The notes beneath the pieces were generated by a model, which did no database searches, was not told the origin of the DNA, and worked only from the letters and a program-made list of their open reading frames with translations. Shown here piece by piece: positions 15,502 through 24,151 of a DNA stretch of 64,000 nt (its first letter is position 1; every line of letters begins with the position of its first letter). The DNA is from Methylobacterium nodulans ORS 2060 (GTDB lineage: Bacteria > Pseudomonadota > Alphaproteobacteria > Rhizobiales > Beijerinckiaceae): positions 7,425,001 through 7,489,000 of the forward strand of contig NC_011894.1 of NCBI RefSeq assembly GCF_000022085.1. Reading direction: 5' to 3'. The position numbers and the translations under genes were made by a program.

Positions 15502-15754
15502 GCCGGAAGCATCGATTTATGAGAAGGGGCTCAACCGCGTCGGTGCGGGCCGGCTGCAGGCCATTGCTGACCTCCTCGAGGTTCCCGTCTCGACGCTTTA
15601 CGGCGGCGACGGACACGCCGGCTCGGACGTGGTGGCGCTGCTCAACACCCCGCACGCGGCCGAGCTGCTGCAGCTCTTCGACGCCATGCCGGCCACGTAC
15701 CGCGGCTCGCTCCTCACCATCGCCCGCGGCCTCTTGGGACCACGCGACACCTGA
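15500..15754 (+). CDS. N-terminally truncated XRE-family regulator
   Basis: This is an 84-residue product matching the C-terminal two-thirds of a common Rhizobiales XRE regulator. It has YEKGLNRVGAGRLQAIADLL, then EVPVSTLYGG, then a helical tail. In intact relatives the recognition helices (typically S-x-E-x-L, then F-x-Q-V-Q-K) precede this YEKG-N-R-V-G segment. Here they are missing, replaced by MPEAS in DNA shared with the opposite-strand gene. It is probably a remnant of an element repressor that cannot bind DNA normally. An upstream in-frame GTG at 15422 gives no HTH either. Confidence 0.65.
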   Translation: MPEASIYEKGLNRVGAGRLQAIADLLEVPVSTLYGGDGHAGSDVVALLNTPHAAELLQLFDAMPATYRGSLLTIARGLLGPRDT

Positions 15755-15773
15755 TCAGAGGAGAGCCTGACCC

Positions 15774-15977
15774 ATGTCGCGTCGCCAAGCGGTTGTCAGG
15801 CAAGCTGACATCGCCCGCACGATCCGCGCCATGCGTGATGCCGGCCTCACCGTCGTGCGAGTGGTCGTGCGGCCCGATGGTGTGGCGCTTGAGACGACCG
15901 AGGATCCTCCGTCCGCCGAGTCGATTGCGGCCGAGATTGATCCGGCGGATGGTCGGCACAGGGACATCATCCTGTGA
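15774..15977 (+). CDS. Small protein upstream of the integrase
   Basis: This is a 67-residue protein, MSRRQAVVRQADIARTIRAM onward, with an N-terminal amphipathic helix then strands (LTVVRVVVRPDGVALETT) and an acidic tail. AGAGGAGAG lies upstream of the ATG. Its stop overlaps the integrase GTG start, so the two are co-translated. I recall small genes of this type directly in front of Methylobacterium and Rhizobiales integrases. They may act as excisionase-like or regulatory partners, which is an inference from position only. Confidence 0.75.
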   Translation: MSRRQAVVRQADIARTIRAMRDAGLTVVRVVVRPDGVALETTEDPPSAESIAAEIDPADGRHRDIIL

Positions 15978-17020
15978 CCGTCGACATGCCCCGCTCGCGC
16001 CCGCCCCATCTCGTCCGTGAGGTCACGCGCCACGGCAGGCCCGTCTGGTACGTGCGAGTCGGCCAGGGCAAGCGGATCCGCATGCGTGAGCCCTATGGCT
16101 CGCCGGAGTTCTGGCGCGATTACCGCCTCGCGGTCGAGGGCACGCCGCCACCCGCTGGCAAGGGGCCGGCGCCCGGAACGCTGTCGTGGCTGCTCGCCAA
16201 GTACGTCGAGAGTGCGGAGTGGTCGGATTTCAGCGCGGCGACCCGCAAGCAGCGGCATGCGATCTACCGGGCGATCGAGAAGACGGCCGGCCATGAGCCC
16301 ATCAAGCTCATCGACCGTCGTGCCATCCTGAACGGCCGCGACAGACGGCGCGATCGCCCGCACGCGGCGAACGTCTTCATCAAGGCGATGCGCGCCCTGT
16401 TTAGCTGGGCGGTGGATCGCGGCTACGTGGCGACGGATCCGACCGCCGGTGTGAAGATGCTCGCCGGCGAGAATGACGACGTCGGCTTTCACACGTGGAC
16501 CGAGGAGGAGCTGGCGCGGTTCGAGGCACGCTGGCCCCTCGGCACCCGCGAGCGGCTCGCCTTCGACATCCTGCTCTACACCGGCCTGCGGCGCGGCGAT
16601 GCCGTGCGCCTCGGCCGCCAGCACGTGAAGGGCGATGCCTTCTCGATCCGCACCGTGACGCGCCCGATTTTGCCGCAGCTCGCGGCGTCGATCGCCGCGA
16701 CGAAGACCGGGGACCTTGCCTTCATCGTCAGGATGGACGGCCATCCCTTCGTGAAGGAGGGCTTCGGCAACTGGTTCCGGGAGGCCTGCCGGGCGGCCAA
16801 GGTCCCGGGCTCGGCCCATGGTCTGCGCAAGGCCGGCGCGCGCCGCGCGGCCGAGGCAGGGGCGACGGAGATGCAGCTCAATGCACTGTTCGGCTGGCGC
16901 CCGGGCAGTCGCGAGAGCGCCACGTACACGCGGACCGCGGACAATGCCCGCCTGGCCCGCGAGGCACCCGTTCTTCCCGCACCCTTGTCCAAGGTGCGGG
17001 ATGCATCGGGAAATTCGTAG
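15974..17020 (+). CDS. Tyrosine recombinase/integrase, probably impaired
   Basis: This is a 348-residue phage-type integrase. The Arm/core-binding part (about 70-165) precedes the catalytic domain, which has Arg206 (YTGLRRGD), His282 and Arg285 (HGLRKAGARR), and Tyr318 (TYTRTADNARL). The third-position His/Trp box is FGW. The usual beta-hairpin that carries the catalytic lysine (T-E-K-T-G) is absent: FSIRT joins directly to VTRPILPQL, as if about six residues were deleted in frame. The start is GTG 15974, overlapping the preceding stop; ATG 15986 is an alternative. It ends 25 bases before the 3' end of tRNA-Leu, the normal position for an element that uses that tRNA as its attachment site. 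Confidence 0.9.
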   Translation: MTVDMPRSRPPHLVREVTRHGRPVWYVRVGQGKRIRMREPYGSPEFWRDYRLAVEGTPPPAGKGPAPGTLSWLLAKYVESAEWSDFSAATRKQRHAIYRAIEKTAGHEPIKLIDRRAILNGRDRRRDRPHAANVFIKAMRALFSWAVDRGYVATDPTAGVKMLAGENDDVGFHTWTEEELARFEARWPLGTRERLAFDILLYTGLRRGDAVRLGRQHVKGDAFSIRTVTRPILPQLAASIAATKTGDLAFIVRMDGHPFVKEGFGNWFREACRAAKVPGSAHGLRKAGARRAAEAGATEMQLNALFGWRPGSRESATYTRTADNARLAREAPVLPAPLSKVRDASGNS

Positions 17021-17045
17021 CTAATTCAGCGGCTTGAAAATTAGG

Positions 17046-17130
17046 TGGTGCCCGCAGAGGGAATCGAACCCCCACGCCTTTCGGCTGACGATTTTGAGTC
17101 GTCCGCGTCTACCAGTTCCGCCATGCGGGC
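17046..17130 (-). tRNA. tRNA-Leu (anticodon CAA)
   Basis: This is an 85-base leucine tRNA on the minus strand with a 7-bp acceptor stem (GCCCGCA pairing with TGCGGGC), the long variable arm typical of tRNA-Leu, and an anticodon loop CTCAAAA that places CAA at positions 34-36. A T-loop GTTCGATTCC and an encoded CCA end (17046..17048) are present. It decodes UUG. Its 3' end faces the integrase gene and is the likely attachment site of the island to the left. Confidence 0.95.
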
Positions 17131-17189
17131 ACGTGCCCCGCTGTGCCGTGAGCGCCCGGCGGTGTCAATCCCGGGTCAGGCTGCCCGGG

Positions 17190-18332
17190 TCAGGCTGCGG
17201 TCGCGTCGGCGTCCAGGCGGGCCGCGGGCTTCGTGCGGATGTCCATGGCGTTGCCGCGCCAGACGATGTCGCGGGCGACCCAGGCGGCGAGCCAGACCGC
17301 AAGCAGCATGAGGTCGCGGGCGAGGCAGGCGGCGGGCCAGCGCCACGAGCGATGCCAGCCGTTCCGGGCGGCGAGCCCCCATTCGGCCCCGTACCATGCG
17401 GCACCGACCGCGCAGGCGGCGAGGAGGCCGGGCGCACCCCCGGCGGCGAGGAAGCCGGTGACGAGCGGGATCACCGCGCCGATGCCGATCTCGGGTGCGA
17501 AGAAGAGCGGGAAGGTCACGCGGCGCAGGCGCGCCCAGCGCAGCTGGCGGGCCCAGACCTCCGCGGCCCGGCGCCGCCCCAGCGGCTGCGGGAACGGCGC
17601 CCCGACGAGGTGGACGCGGCGGCCCGCCGCGCGCACGAGCTTCGTCGCCGCCGCATCCTCGGCGATCTCGGCGGCAAGCGCCCGGATCCCGCCCTGCGCC
17701 TCCAGGAACGGCCGGTGCCAGAGCATGCTCTTGCCCTGCGCGAAGCCGAGGCCGAGGCTCTCGCCCACATATTGCCAGCGCGCCTGGAGCGTGTTGAGGA
17801 AGGCGCATTCCACCTCGGCCCAGAAGCCCTGCGGCATTGCGCCGACCGGCGTCGAGCAGACGAGGCCGGTGTCCGGCCGCCACGCCGCGAAGAGCTGCTG
17901 CACGTAGTCGGTGGGCATCAGCACGTTCGAATCCGCCAGGATGATCCAGTCGTGCCGCGCCGCCTCCCAGCCGCGGATGCAGTTGTTGAGCTTGGGGTTC
18001 TCGCTCACCCGCTCGTCCCCGATGATCAGCCGGGACGGCACGGCCGGATGGGCGGCCATCAGCCGCCGCACCAGCGGGACGATCGGATCGCTCGCCCGGG
18101 CCACGCAGAAGATCAGCTCATAGGCCGGATAGTCGAGCCGGAAGCCCGAGGCCAGGGTCGCCTCGCTGTAGGGTTCGAGCCCGCAGAGAGGCCGCACGAT
18201 CGTCACCGGCTCAGGGAGGAGCGCGGGGCCCCGGGCCTTGCGCCCGATCCGCCACAGCGCGATCGCGAGGCTGACGAGGTTGATCGCCGTCAAGCCGAGG
18301 CAGAGGGCGGCGGCGAGCCAGGAGCCGGTCAT
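17190..18332 (-). CDS. GT21-family glycosyltransferase (ceramide glucosyltransferase-like)
   Basis: This is a 380-residue membrane glycosyltransferase. An N-terminal membrane segment (WLAAALCLGLTAINLVSLAI) is followed by a GT-A catalytic domain with VTIVRPLCGLEPYSEATLAS, the Asp motifs at IILADSNVLMP and AEDAAATKLV, and the (Q/R)xxRW acceptor motif in RQLRWARLRR. Three or four C-terminal membrane segments come after it. GT21 enzymes transfer a sugar from UDP-glucose or a related donor to a lipid such as ceramide; in hopanoid producers a related protein is HpnI. The exact lipid is not clear from sequence. ATG 18332 matches the membrane start; the open frame upstream is not protein-like. Confidence 0.85.
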   Translation of the reverse strand: MTGSWLAAALCLGLTAINLVSLAIALWRIGRKARGPALLPEPVTIVRPLCGLEPYSEATLASGFRLDYPAYELIFCVARASDPIVPLVRRLMAAHPAVPSRLIIGDERVSENPKLNNCIRGWEAARHDWIILADSNVLMPTDYVQQLFAAWRPDTGLVCSTPVGAMPQGFWAEVECAFLNTLQARWQYVGESLGLGFAQGKSMLWHRPFLEAQGGIRALAAEIAEDAAATKLVRAAGRRVHLVGAPFPQPLGRRRAAEVWARQLRWARLRRVTFPLFFAPEIGIGAVIPLVTGFLAAGGAPGLLAACAVGAAWYGAEWGLAARNGWHRSWRWPAACLARDLMLLAVWLAAWVARDIVWRGNAMDIRTKPAARLDADATAA

Positions 18333-18511
18333 GCGAGGTCCCGTCGGCACGAAGGATGGTTCGCGCGCGGCAGGTGCCGGACGCCCGGCGTACAAACAGT
18401 CCGCGTGTTTCAGGCGTGTGACGGTGCGGCCCCGGCCCTGGACGGGCGCCGGCCGGCGGCTAGGTTCGGAGGGCTGCATCCTGCCCTGACGGAACCCGCC
18501 GAGGGAACACC

Positions 18512-20587
18512 ATGACGCTTGAGCCCGATCCTCGCCCGACGCTCGCGGCCCCCGACGACGACCCCTATCTCTGGCTGGAGGAGATCGACGGCGCGCGGGC
18601 CCTGGCCTGGGTCGAAGCGCAGAACGCGGCGACGCTCGAAGCCTACGCGGACGGGCGTTTCGCCGCCGACCGGGACGGTCTCAAGGCCGCCCTCGACCGG
18701 CCCGACAAGATCCCGGGCATCACCCGCCGGGGCGGGCTCCTCTACAATCTCTGGCAGGATGCGGAGCATCCGCGCGGCCTGTGGCGGCGCACGACCCTCG
18801 ACGCCTACCGCACCCCCGATCCTGCCTGGGAGGTGCTGCTCGACCTCGATGCCCTGGCGCAGGCCGAGGAGGAGGATTGGGTCTGGGCCGGCGCGGTGAG
18901 CCTGCCCGGCTCGCACGACCGGGCGCTCCTGAAGCTCTCGCGGGGCGGCGGCGACGCCACCGTGGTGCGGGAATTCGATCTCCCCTCCCGGAGCTTCGTG
19001 CCGGACGGCTTCGTGCTGCCGGAAGGCAAGAGCCATCCGGACTGGCTCGATCGCGATACGGTGCTGCTCTCCAGCCCCCTCGGCGAGGACATGGCGACGC
19101 TCTCCGGATACGCCCGCACCGTCCGGCTCTGGACCCGCGGCAGCGATCCGCTGACCGCTCCGGTCCTGTTCGCCGCGCCGCCCGAGAGCATGGCGGTCTT
19201 CGGCGCGCCCGACCGGGACGTCACGCCTGAGCGCCTCGTCTTCGTCGAGCGCACGGGCTTCTTCGACGCGATGATCCATTTGGGCGACCGCTCCGGGCCG
19301 AAGATCCGTCTCGATCTGCCGACGGATGCGGAGGCCCAGTGGCACGGAGGCTTCCTCGCGGTCCGGCTGCGCACGCCCTGGACAATCGGGGCGGCGACCC
19401 ATCCGTCCGACACGGTGCTGGGGATCGGGCTCGAGGCCTTCCTGGCGGGTGACCGGGACTTCCGGGTGCTGTTCGAGCCCGGCCCGCGCCGGGCCCTGCA
19501 GGGCTTCTTCTGGTCGGGCCCCTACCTCGTCCTCTCGGTGCTCGACGACCTGCGCGCCGCCTTCCCGGTCTTCACGCCCGCCGAGGATTGGGCGCAGAGC
19601 GAGGTCGGGGGCCTGCCCGAACTCGGCATGGTGAATGTCTGGCCGCTCGATGGAGAGGAGGAGGAGACGAACGGCGATCTCCTGGCCGCCGCCAACGATC
19701 CGGTCACGCCCGCGACCCTGATGCTGACCCGCCCCGGCTCCGGCGCGCCTGCGGTCCTGCGGCAGGCCCCCGCCGCCTTCTCGGCGGAGGGGCTCGTGGT
19801 GACGCGCCACGAGGCGGTCTCGGTCGACGGCGAGCGCATCCCCTACGTCCAGGCGGGACCGCCCGGCGAGACCGGCGAGGCGCCGGTGCATCTCTCCGGC
19901 TATGGCGGCTTCCAGGTCTCCAATCTCGCGGGCTATTCGGTGGTGCTCGGGCGGCTGTGGCTGGAGAAGGGAGGCACCCGGGTGGTGGCGAACATCCGCG
20001 GCGGCGGCGAGTTCGGCACCCGCTGGCACGAGGCCGGGCGGCGCGAGGGCAAGGCCCTGTCGCACGACGACTTCGCGGCCGTCGCTGCCGACCTCGTCCG
20101 GCGGGGCGTGACGCGGCCCGGCCGGATCGCCGCGGAGGGCGGCTCGAACGGCGGCCTTCTCATTGCCAACATGCTCACCCGCTACCCCGAGCGCTTCGGC
20201 GCCCTCCTCTGCACCATCCCGCTCATCGACATGCGCCGCTATCACCGGCTCCTGGCCGGAGCGAGCTGGGTGGCGGAGTACGGCGATCCGGACAAGCCGG
20301 AGGACTGGGACTTCCTGCAGCACGTCTCCGCCTACCACGCCGCGGCGCCGGGCCGGCCCTACCCGCCGATCCTGATCGCAACCACGCGCCGGGACGACCG
20401 GGTCCATCCGGGGCATGCCCGCAAGATGGCTGCCAAGCTCCAGGCCATGGGCTATCCGGCGCGGTTCTACGAGCCGGAGGCCGGCGGCCATTCCTACGGC
20501 AAGAACAGCGCCGAGACCGCGACCTTCGCGGCCCTCTGCGCCGCCTTCCTGCGCCGGAGCATCGGCTGGGAGCCGGAGGTGGCCTAA
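18512..20587 (+). CDS. Prolyl oligopeptidase family (S9) serine peptidase
   Basis: This is a 691-residue cytoplasmic peptidase. It starts with the typical DDPYLWLEEIDGARALAWVE segment, followed by a beta-propeller domain (about 70-430) and an alpha/beta-hydrolase domain. The catalytic Ser is in AAEGGSNGGLL, the Asp in ATTRRDDRVHPGHA and the His in AGGHSYG. ANIRGGGEFGTRWHEAGRRE is the usual oxyanion region. Full length, no defect. It probably cleaves short peptides after proline or a related residue. GAGGGAA precedes the ATG. It is divergent from the GT21 gene, with a 179-base shared upstream region. Confidence 0.92.
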   Translation: MTLEPDPRPTLAAPDDDPYLWLEEIDGARALAWVEAQNAATLEAYADGRFAADRDGLKAALDRPDKIPGITRRGGLLYNLWQDAEHPRGLWRRTTLDAYRTPDPAWEVLLDLDALAQAEEEDWVWAGAVSLPGSHDRALLKLSRGGGDATVVREFDLPSRSFVPDGFVLPEGKSHPDWLDRDTVLLSSPLGEDMATLSGYARTVRLWTRGSDPLTAPVLFAAPPESMAVFGAPDRDVTPERLVFVERTGFFDAMIHLGDRSGPKIRLDLPTDAEAQWHGGFLAVRLRTPWTIGAATHPSDTVLGIGLEAFLAGDRDFRVLFEPGPRRALQGFFWSGPYLVLSVLDDLRAAFPVFTPAEDWAQSEVGGLPELGMVNVWPLDGEEEETNGDLLAAANDPVTPATLMLTRPGSGAPAVLRQAPAAFSAEGLVVTRHEAVSVDGERIPYVQAGPPGETGEAPVHLSGYGGFQVSNLAGYSVVLGRLWLEKGGTRVVANIRGGGEFGTRWHEAGRREGKALSHDDFAAVAADLVRRGVTRPGRIAAEGGSNGGLLIANMLTRYPERFGALLCTIPLIDMRRYHRLLAGASWVAEYGDPDKPEDWDFLQHVSAYHAAAPGRPYPPILIATTRRDDRVHPGHARKMAAKLQAMGYPARFYEPEAGGHSYGKNSAETATFAALCAAFLRRSIGWEPEVA

Positions 20588-21025
20588 AGCGGCTGATACC
20601 CGGAGCGGGCGCCCTGCCGCCTCAAGCGAACCTGACCTGCCTGGCAGCCGCCCCGCTCCCCATGCTGAGAGCGTGTGAATCTTTTGGCTTTTCGACCTTC
20701 TAGCGTCCGCTAAGTGATTGATTTTATTAGGATCAGAAAAGTCCAAAACCGAAAGATTCACAGCCTCTGAGGTGCAGGCGATCACAGATCGCACTGGTGA
20801 TCGAAGATCGCGCGGGCGGCCTCGAAGCACGCCTGACCGCTCGTCCAAGATTCGGGTGGCCGGGATCACCGGTCAGGGGTGCGTGACGGCTGATGCCGGC
20901 CAGAGGGCCGGCTGCCGGTGCGATCTTCGATCGCCGCCACCTCAGCACGAGGGCCGGGATTGATCGCCACTGCCGGGAGCGTTCATTCAGCCGTCAGGGT
21001 CGGCAAGGTCGTTGATGTCATGCGT
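20588..21025. repeat. Repeat-rich intergenic region
   Basis: No gene is seen. It holds a repeat at 20621..20669 that recurs at 50821..50874 in inverse orientation, an imperfect inverted repeat (20665..20695 against 20742..20771, sharing TGTGAATCTTT), and a third partial copy (CTCAGCACGAGG at about 20939). The part around 20,675-20,760 is AT-rich relative to the genome. Confidence 0.7.
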
Positions 21026-21259
21026 TCAGTGGGTGCGCCGCAAGGCGCTCAGGACGGTTTCGCGGCGCCAGCCGCCGCCCCGCGGGGCCGGGATGCCGCG
21101 CTCCGTCAGCGCACGCGCGATCCCGGCGATCGTGGTGATGCCCTCGGCCTGGATCTCGGCCAGGATCGGGGCGACGTCGCTCGCCCGCCGGTCGGCGAGC
21201 GCTTTCGTGACGGCCATCGCCTTGGCGGCCGAGGCTCTCCGGGTCCAGTTCAGGCTCAT
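21026..21259 (-). pseudogene. Fragment resembling the C terminus of a serine recombinase
   Basis: This is a 77-residue product, MSLNWTRRASAAKAMAVTKA, then ADRRASDVAPILAEIQAEGI, then GIARALTERGIPAPRGGGWR. It matches the C-terminal DNA-binding part of resolvase-like recombinases (the conserved I-A-x-L-x2-R-G-I-P-x-P-R-G segment) but has no catalytic domain. It is probably a remnant of a larger gene, though a stand-alone small protein cannot be excluded. It sits between repeat-rich DNA and era. Confidence 0.65.
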
Positions 21260-21513
21260 CACCACCTCATGATCTTTGCAGGATGAGGAGGGCGACGGCT
21301 CGGCAAACCGGTGATCGGGGCAGGACCGAACCGCCGCAGAGGCCGGAGGTCGAAACGTCTTGTCCGGCGCCCCGACCATCGGCGGATCCTGTTAACGACC
21401 CCTTAAAGGTCGAGCCGCCTGCGGGCGCATGCCGTCTTGCCGGTCCGGAGGACGCGCCGGACCCCGCTTCTCCCGGTCCTTCGATGAGGATTGACGCGCC
21501 GACGGACCAAGCA

Positions 21514-22476
21514 TCAGCCGCGCGGGAATTCCAGGCCCATCTCGCGGTAGCGTTCCGGATCGTCGGCCCAGTTCTCCCGCACCTTCACGTACAGGAACAA
21601 ATGGACGGGCGCCTCGGCCGCCTCCGCGATCTCGACGCGGGCCGCCTGCCCGATCGCCTTGATGGTCTGGCCGCCCTTGCCGAGCACGATCTTCCGCTGG
21701 CTCTCGCGCTCGACGAAGATCGTCTGCTCGATGCGCACCGACCCGTCAGGCCGCACCTGCCACTGGTCGGTCTCGACGGTCGAGGAATAGGGCAGCTCCT
21801 CGTGCAGCCGGTCGTAGATCTTCTCGCGGGTGATCTCGGCCGCGAGCATGCGCAGGGGCGCGTCCGAGACCTGATCCTCGGGGTAGAGCCAGGGGCCCGG
21901 CGGCATCAGCCCGGCCAGCACCCGGCGCAGATCGGCCACCCCGTCGCCGGTGAGCGCCGACACCATGAAGGTGTGGTCGAAGGGCAGCCGCGCATTGAGG
22001 GAGGCGGCGAGTTCGAGCAGCCGCTCGCGCGCGATCACGTCGATCTTGTTGAGAACGAGGATCTTGGGGCGGCGCAGCTCCGGCAGCCTGTCGAGCAGCG
22101 CATCCACCTCCGCATCCACGCCCTTGCGGGCGTCGATCAGCAGGCAGACCGCGTCCGCGTCCGCCGCCCCGCTCCAGGCCGAGGTCACCATGGCCCGGTC
22201 GAGCCGGCGCTTGGGCGCGAAGATGCCCGGCGTATCCACGAACACGATCTGCGCCGATCCCTCCATGGCGATGCCGCGCACCAGCGCCCGCGTCGTCTGC
22301 ACCTTGCGGGAGACGATCGAGACCTTGCTGCCCACGAGGCTGTTGAGGAGGGTCGACTTGCCGGCATTCGGCACCCCGATCAGGGCGACGAAGCCCGCGC
22401 GGGTCTCAAGGGGCGGAGTGGGGTCCTGGGGTCCGGTGGAGTTTTGGGGTCGGGTGGGATCGTGTGTCTCGGCCAT
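21514..22476 (-). CDS. era: GTPase Era
   Basis: This is a 320-residue GTPase for 16S rRNA maturation and 30S assembly. G1 is GVPNAGKST (34-42), G3 is DTPG (81-84), G4 is NKID (143-146) and G5 is SAL (173-175). The C-terminal KH domain contains IVLGKGGQTIKAIG (264 onward). The first 25 residues are a Pro/Thr-rich extension before the domain. It starts 3 bases after the rnc stop on the minus strand and is the last gene of the pdxJ-acpS-lepB-rnc-era cluster. recO, often next in alphaproteobacteria, is not found downstream here. Confidence 0.97.
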   Translation of the reverse strand: MAETHDPTRPQNSTGPQDPTPPLETRAGFVALIGVPNAGKSTLLNSLVGSKVSIVSRKVQTTRALVRGIAMEGSAQIVFVDTPGIFAPKRRLDRAMVTSAWSGAADADAVCLLIDARKGVDAEVDALLDRLPELRRPKILVLNKIDVIARERLLELAASLNARLPFDHTFMVSALTGDGVADLRRVLAGLMPPGPWLYPEDQVSDAPLRMLAAEITREKIYDRLHEELPYSSTVETDQWQVRPDGSVRIEQTIFVERESQRKIVLGKGGQTIKAIGQAARVEIAEAAEAPVHLFLYVKVRENWADDPERYREMGLEFPRG

Positions 22477-22479
22477 GGC

Positions 22480-23214
22480 TCATTCCGTACCCGCGGCCCC
22501 CTCGTCGCGCCAGACGCCCTCGCGCATGAGGAGCAGGCGGGCGGCCTCCTGCTCGGCGAGGCGCTTCGAGCCGCCGACGCCGACGCCCGGTGCGACGCCT
22601 AAGACGCGGGCCTCGATGCGGAAGATCGGCGCGTGGTCCGGGCCGGCGCGTTCCACCACCGCATAGGTCGGGGTCGGGAGGCCGAGCCCCTGGGCCCATT
22701 CCTGCAACGCCGATTTCGGGTCGCGGGTCCGCGTGCCCTCGACCTCGTTGCCGGCCGCGAAGGCGCGGTCGATCACGGTCTTGGCGGCCTCGTAGCCGGC
22801 ATCGAGGAAGATCGCCCCGAGGATCGCCTCGCAGACATCGGCGAGGATCGCGGGGTTGCGCCGCCCGCCGCCGTACACCTCGCCCGCCCCGAGCTTGAGG
22901 TGCGGCCCGACGTCCCAGGCGGTGGCCACCGCCGCGCAGCTCTCGCGGCGCACGAGGCCCGACAGGCGCCGCGACAGATCGCCCTCGTCGGCCCCTGGCA
23001 GGGCGGCGAAGAGCCCGTCCGCCACCGCGAGGCCGAGCACCCGGTCGCCGAGGAACTCCAGGCGCTGGTAGCTCTCCGGGCCGGTCGCCGCGCTGACATG
23101 GGTCAGCGCCCGCACCAGCAGCTCCTGGTCGGCGAAGCGGTGGCCGATCTTCTCTTCGAGGGTCGAGAGGTCCGGCCGGTCGGCCCGGCGTTTTCCCCGG
23201 CGGGTTGCGCCCAC
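22480..23214 (-). CDS. rnc: Ribonuclease III
   Basis: This is a 244-residue double-strand-specific endoribonuclease that processes rRNA and mRNA. The catalytic domain has the signature QRLEFLGDRVLGLAVAD and the second acidic site DVCEAILGAIFLDAGYE. A C-terminal dsRNA-binding domain (DPKSALQEWAQGLGLPTPTY to KRLAEQEAARLLL) follows. The GTG at 23214 is chosen because GGAGGG lies just before it and the resulting length is normal. The open frame extends much further upstream, inside lepB in another frame. It starts 11 bases after the lepB stop, with era next. Confidence 0.96.
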   Translation of the reverse strand: MGATRRGKRRADRPDLSTLEEKIGHRFADQELLVRALTHVSAATGPESYQRLEFLGDRVLGLAVADGLFAALPGADEGDLSRRLSGLVRRESCAAVATAWDVGPHLKLGAGEVYGGGRRNPAILADVCEAILGAIFLDAGYEAAKTVIDRAFAAGNEVEGTRTRDPKSALQEWAQGLGLPTPTYAVVERAGPDHAPIFRIEARVLGVAPGVGVGGSKRLAEQEAARLLLMREGVWRDEGAAGTE

Positions 23215-23225
23215 GGCGCCCTCCG

Positions 23226-24017
23226 TCAGTGGATCGGGTTGAACAGGCGGCTCCAGCGCACGGTCCAGGGCCAGTTCCAGATCTGCCAGGCGGAGGAGCC
23301 CTCGTCGATCGAGAAGAAGATCACCTCCGCGCGCCCGACGAGGTTCTCGAAGGGCACGTAGCCGACGCTGCCGAGGTCGCGGGAATCCGTCGAGTTGTCG
23401 CGGTTGTCGCCCATCATGAAGAAGTGGCCGGGCGGCACCGTGTAGACATTGGTGTTGTCCCACAGCCCGCGGTCGCCGTCGCGCTCGATGATGCGGTGCG
23501 AGACGCCGTTCGGCAGGGTCTCGACGTATTGCGGCACCTGGGTCGGCTGACCGAACGCGTCGGTCGTGCTGTAATCGGCGATCTGCTCGCGCTTCACCGG
23601 CTTGCCGTTGATGTTGAGGATCCCGTTGATCATCTGGATCCGGTCACCCGGCAGCCCGATCACCCGCTTGATGTAGTCGGTCGCGTTGTCCTTGGGCAGC
23701 TTGAACACCACGATGTCGCCGCGCTTAGGTGCCGCGCCCCAGATCCGGCCGTGCATCTCGAAGGGCAGATACTCGCTCAAGGGCAGCGAGTATTTCGAGT
23801 AGCCGAGCGAGTATTTGGAGACGAAGAGATAGTCGCCGATCAGCAGGGTCGGCACCAGCGAGCCCGACGGGATGTTGAAGGGCTGGAACAGCAGGGTGCG
23901 CACCACGACCGCGATCAGCAGCGCCTGGAGTCCGACCTTCACGGTCTCCTTGATGGACTCCCACAGGCCCGCCTCCTTGGCCGGCTTGAGGTCGTGGTTG
24001 CTGCGGGCACGTTCCAT
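23226..24017 (-). CDS. lepB: Signal peptidase I
   Basis: This is a 263-residue inner-membrane peptidase that removes Sec signal peptides. One N-terminal membrane segment (LQALLIAVVVRTLLFQPFNI) is followed by the catalytic Ser in PSGSLVPTL (Ser about 53), the catalytic Lys in YIKRVIGLPGD (Lys about 117) and the box GDNRDNSTDSR. Residue 54 is Leu, where Met is more common. GGAGG precedes ATG 24017; the upstream in-frame ATG at 24077 lacks one. It lies in the acpS-lepB-rnc-era order. Confidence 0.96.
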   Translation of the reverse strand: MERARSNHDLKPAKEAGLWESIKETVKVGLQALLIAVVVRTLLFQPFNIPSGSLVPTLLIGDYLFVSKYSLGYSKYSLPLSEYLPFEMHGRIWGAAPKRGDIVVFKLPKDNATDYIKRVIGLPGDRIQMINGILNINGKPVKREQIADYSTTDAFGQPTQVPQYVETLPNGVSHRIIERDGDRGLWDNTNVYTVPPGHFFMMGDNRDNSTDSRDLGSVGYVPFENLVGRAEVIFFSIDEGSSAWQIWNWPWTVRWSRLFNPIH

Positions 24018-24151
24018 GATCAATCGCCTCCGGCGGTCCGTCCTCTCGCCGTGGCGACCGCCGACGCGGGCGAGCAAGCCGCGGTGCCGGGCGGTCTAGA
24101 CCAACGCTTGGCCGCCCGCAACGCGAGAGGTCCGCTGCGCCGTCCGGGTCT

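Noticed and set aside
18410..20869. 819-residue open frame on the minus strand, opposite the S9 peptidase
   Set aside because: High-GC antisense artefact. The sequence is Arg/Gly/Ala/Leu-biased with no domain, while the plus-strand frame is a complete S9 peptidase with an intact catalytic triad.
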